From assembly GCA_037783415.1 (NCBI GenBank), contig JAZGTN010000068.1, positions 186,001-250,000 of the forward strand: a stretch of 64,000 nt of DNA. The letters are read 5' to 3'. Position numbers and translations under genes: made by a program. This document shows positions 62,301 to 64,000 of this stretch, piece by piece. Positions within the stretch are counted from its first letter, which is position 1, and each line of letters begins with the position of its first letter. Source of the stretch: Leptasterias polaris (Eukaryota > Echinodermata > Asteroidea > Forcipulatida > Asteriidae). The notes under the pieces were generated by a model. The model was not told where the DNA came from and searched no databases. It worked only from the letters and a program-made list of their open reading frames with translations.

Positions 62301-62821
62301 CGGAATAAGTTTAGTCTTAGATAGATGGCGCTTTACAAGTTTTAATTATTATTATTATTATTATTAACGTTTTGAGCAGTATACTCTGCTCATCTTGAGG
62401 AGAGCACACCGGTTGTGTCTGAGTCAACACTCCTCCCACAGCCTGTAATGAAGTCCCCTCAGGAAGTTAACCAAATGCAAATGATCTTAGATTGTTATCA
62501 ACAGAACTTTCTCATAAACTTTTATCAGTGGAGGGCTTTTATGATTCAATGAAACTCCACCAGTGGATCACAGGAATGTTTTGAAAGGGTCGCTTTCTCA
62601 AGAGGCAATAAACATACAGTTTTCTTTGGTGTTCAGATTTCCTGCTTCAAAACTCGGGACACTTAATTTCAGGATGCCATTTGGTTGTGAACACGTATGT
62701 AGCTTTCTCACATCCTTTTTGATTTATTTCAGCCATCATCCTGAACACAATGAGGCGAGACGGGAATGTACTCATCGCAGTAGACACAGCCGGCAGGGTC
62801 GTTGAGCTCTCTCTCCTCCTG
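53303..62821 (+). CDS. CPSF2: Cleavage and polyadenylation specificity factor subunit 2 (CPSF100), N-terminal third
   Basis: Five coding exons: 53303-53451, 56334-56493, 58511-58616, 60852-61097 and 62733-62821. Phases match (2, 0, 1, 1, 0) and the exons give 250 residues; family members have about 780, so the gene runs off the right edge. It starts [13 protein letters not shown] and reads [20 protein letters not shown], then [73 protein letters not shown] and [19 protein letters not shown], all typical CPSF2. This is the metallo-beta-lactamase half. As in other CPSF100 proteins the zinc-binding HxHxDH motif is replaced (FPDHLHLG here), so it is not itself a nuclease. It partners CPSF73 and symplekin in pre-mRNA and histone 3'-end cleavage in the nucleus. 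A 5' UTR part of the first coding exon begins at about 53220. Introns carry many mobile elements. Confidence 0.97.
53452..53741. repeat. 24-bp minisatellite starting at the CPSF2 splice donor
   Basis: Twelve units of gtacacactatgctttccta plus ctc(c/t); unit 10 is 26 bases, all others 24. The first unit (gtaggcactctg...) begins with the very GT of the intron donor at 53452. Because 24 is a multiple of 3 the array is open in most frames and produces spurious long ORFs on both strands. Confidence 0.95.
53771..54053 (+). mobile_element. TA-flanked MITE (Tc1/mariner type), copy 2
   Basis: Matches 33518-33820 in ends (gacctta..., ...gaaaggtc then TA) and body (caacgtcacagcccgag, 'acattcggccgtccatgc'). 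The left TA is mutated. Confidence 0.8.
54054..56080. other. CPSF2 intron sequence, no gene recognised
   Basis: Blocks such as 'acagtacaaagtctt(a/g)ctgtgcct' occur twice (54181 and 55842), and a 'tgcaacttttcagctgatca' block recurs near 55550, so part of this intron is a diverged internal duplication. Nothing coding. Confidence 0.45.
56090..56325 (+). mobile_element. CR1/L2-like LINE 3' end abutting a CPSF2 acceptor
   Basis: The degraded C-terminal tail of a reverse transcriptase (CTFVMERL, read in shifted frames; then 'gggacttttaaaaactcattt') is followed by a 3' UTR ending 'attatgcgctatataaatat'. The acceptor of CPSF2 coding exon 2 lies at 56333, a few bases beyond. Confidence 0.65.
56788..57874 (+). 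mobile_element. TTAA-flanked MITE split by a nested element
   Basis: Ends ttttaaaggcactg and 'cagtgcctttaaaa' with TTAA targets. The body, 57506-57874, is almost identical to 30974-31298. It is interrupted after ggcactg by the element at 56801-57505. Confidence 0.88.
56801..57505. mobile_element. 705-bp element with cccccgatttcacgaa ends and 3-bp target duplication
   Basis: Inverted ends cccccgatttcacgaa and 'ttcgtgaaatcggggg'. The duplicated target is ctg (56798-56800 and 57506-57508). The interior is rich in cgtcg words (gcgatgcgtcgcac, 'cttaagacgtg'). No protein recognised. Confidence 0.88.
58141..58309. mobile_element. 169-bp TA-flanked MITE
   Basis: Inverted ends gaccttatgcattgacgtca and 'tgacgtcatatgcataaggtc', flanked by TA. 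It carries a CRE-like tgacgtca in each arm. Confidence 0.88.
58635..58775 (+). repeat. Dispersed repeat shared with 63.8 kb
   Basis: 'attggatgcttgtgagtgca' and 'gtgaaatctggactattc' recur in inverted orientation at 63760-63880. Not coding. Confidence 0.6.
59017..59062. repeat. Perfect 16-bp inverted repeat with 14-base loop
   Basis: tgtgtagcgtccaata and tattggacgctacaca face each other. It lies inside a larger, looser inverted region: a caaatgacaaggat block near 59125 faces its reverse complement near 58825. Confidence 0.85.
59643..59879 (+). other. Open frame of 78 codons inside a CPSF2 intron, unknown
   Basis: An unbroken frame ([15 protein letters not shown], later [27 protein letters not shown], stop TGA at 59877) with coding-like composition and no ATG. 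An acceptor-like 'gccacag' precedes it. No family is recognised. It could be an old retro-copied or transposon fragment, or chance. Confidence 0.25.
60222..60694. repeat. Tandem duplication, offset about 288 bp, with tRNA-like segment
   Basis: 60222-60448 and 60510-60694 are near-identical except for a gap of about 40 bases in the second copy. Between and within are A-box-like 'tagattgctcatttggtgga' and B-box-like 'gttcaaattccac', suggesting a duplicated tRNA-derived SINE. Confidence 0.8.
61098..62009. other. CPSF2 intron, nothing recognised
   Basis: G-run at 61604-61621. No gene or repeat assigned. Confidence 0.4.
62010..62366 (+). mobile_element. CR1/L2-like LINE 3' end, same family as 13.5 kb
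   Basis: Encodes [31 protein letters not shown], stop; then the 3' UTR with 'gcgcctcggaataagttt', 'atggcgctttacaag' and (att)n, nearly identical to 13478-13743. Confidence 0.88.
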
Positions 62822-64000
62822 GTGAGTGCCATATAACGCCATCAAGTGTTTGTGTGTCATCCCGTTTACTGGGCACATCAATTGCGATGTTAACGGCAGT
62901 TGTTTTTTAATGAGATGATTGATTGAATTTTTTTTATGAAACAAGTGGTTTATTTTGATATTTTGTCATTGTGTTTCCAACCTCCTGTGGTTCAACCATC
63001 CCCTTCCCTCAAACCCCACCCCCTTTGTCTCCTTCTTCATCTGCCTCTCTCTTTTAACTTCTTTATACTTGACTGTTTCTCTAGCATAGTTGGATGTGTG
63101 TTGTGTTGTCATTTCACTTATGAAAAAAAGACTCTGCTAGGGTCGAAATATGAGGCCATTAACCTATTGTTTGCATTCATACCACAGATCATTGTGGTTG
63201 GTAAGCAGTTGCAATAGCTAATTATATTTTCAAAAAAACAAAAAAACAAGAGTTTTACAAACTGGAAATAGACTATCTATAAGCTTCATAGTTTAGGAAA
63301 ATGTTGTATATGTGTCAGTGAGTTGTCTAAGAAAATGCAATATGCTTTGCCTAGAATGAATTTGTAGTTTGCATTTTATGTTTTTAACTTTGATAGTAAT
63401 AATTCTGGAGTCTTGTGTAGCGCACGCATCTACCAATAATGTACTCAAGGCACTTCAACAAAGAGAATTATTTCAGACAGGTTTTTGAGTTTTTTGAAAT
63501 TTGAGACCCATTTATGTAGCACCTAATAAGGGTTTACAAGATGCTGGGGGGCATTCAGAAGCCACTGCCAGAAACACCGCAGCACACCCTTCTATAAGCG
63601 ATAAGTGTAACTGGGTTCTTGTATGTGCATTCCACAACACACAGGTCCTACGGTTTAGGGGTGTTTGGCGCGCAAGCTTGGGCGGGTGCTAATCGGTGCG
63701 CAATGTAAAATTGAATAGTTTGGCGTGTATGCCCAACTGTTGAGAGTTGCATGCAATTATTAATCACTTGGGTGAAATGTGGCTTTTCCAAATCATGAGT
63801 GAGATGGAATAGTCCAGATTTCACTTTCTGATTATATTCTTTGTCAATGCACTCATATGCATCCAATATTTGTACATTTTTATAATCTTTATTGTAGTAA
63901 CTGCAAGCGGAATTGACTATAGATAGTTCCCAGTAGACGCCATCTTTACGGGCAAATCGCATTTTGGCTTGCAGGCGCGCCAAGCGCTGAAATTATTAAC
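62822..64000. other. CPSF2 intron continuing past the window
   Basis: No further CPSF2 exon is found; the next would encode the segment after the VVELSLLL block. An inverted copy of the 58.6 kb repeat lies at 63760-63880. Confidence 0.5.

Overview
This is a eukaryotic nuclear window. It is AT-rich and gene-poor, its genes carry GT-AG introns, and it is packed with short transposable elements. The gene content (CPSF2, a FAM181 homologue, a two-RRM DAZAP1/hnRNP-like gene and a TPR-TIR innate-immunity gene) fits a deuterostome invertebrate. The TTAA-flanked repeats, the 'gggccc...catagagctgcttaagc' repeats and the palindrome TAGGCCTA (17 exact copies counted by eye) make an echinoderm, probably a sea star, my best guess. 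That guess is inference from memory.

Layout. 1-5 kb holds repeats only. 5.03-7.53 kb (minus strand) holds a two-RRM RNA-binding protein gene with two coding exons, a probable 5' UTR exon and a LINE fragment in its intron. 8.93-14.36 kb is a 5.4 kb element with long terminal inverted repeats. Its arms carry 14-bp AT-only palindromes at a regular spacing of about 31 bp, separated by mostly 17-bp spacers. Its interior has three phase-compatible coding-like exons on the minus strand, and a LINE has inserted into its right arm. 15.17-16.49 kb (plus) is a single-exon FAM181 homologue. 17.6-34.6 kb is repeat territory: MITEs of several superfamilies, tRNA-derived SINEs, LINE scraps and a degenerate tandem array. 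35.23-37.86 kb (minus) is a broken TPR-TIR gene with two in-frame TAA stops and three frameshifts. 38-51.5 kb is gene-poor, with two GC-richer single-copy islands. 51.6 kb to the right edge holds the 5' third of CPSF2 (plus; five coding exons), whose introns carry nested transposons.

The genes do not form a pathway. CPSF2 acts in mRNA 3'-end processing, the RRM protein binds RNA, FAM181 probably binds TEAD factors, and the TPR-TIR gene belongs to innate immunity. The transposons give the best historical record: perfect target-site duplications, nested insertions and an inserted LINE allow several events to be ordered.
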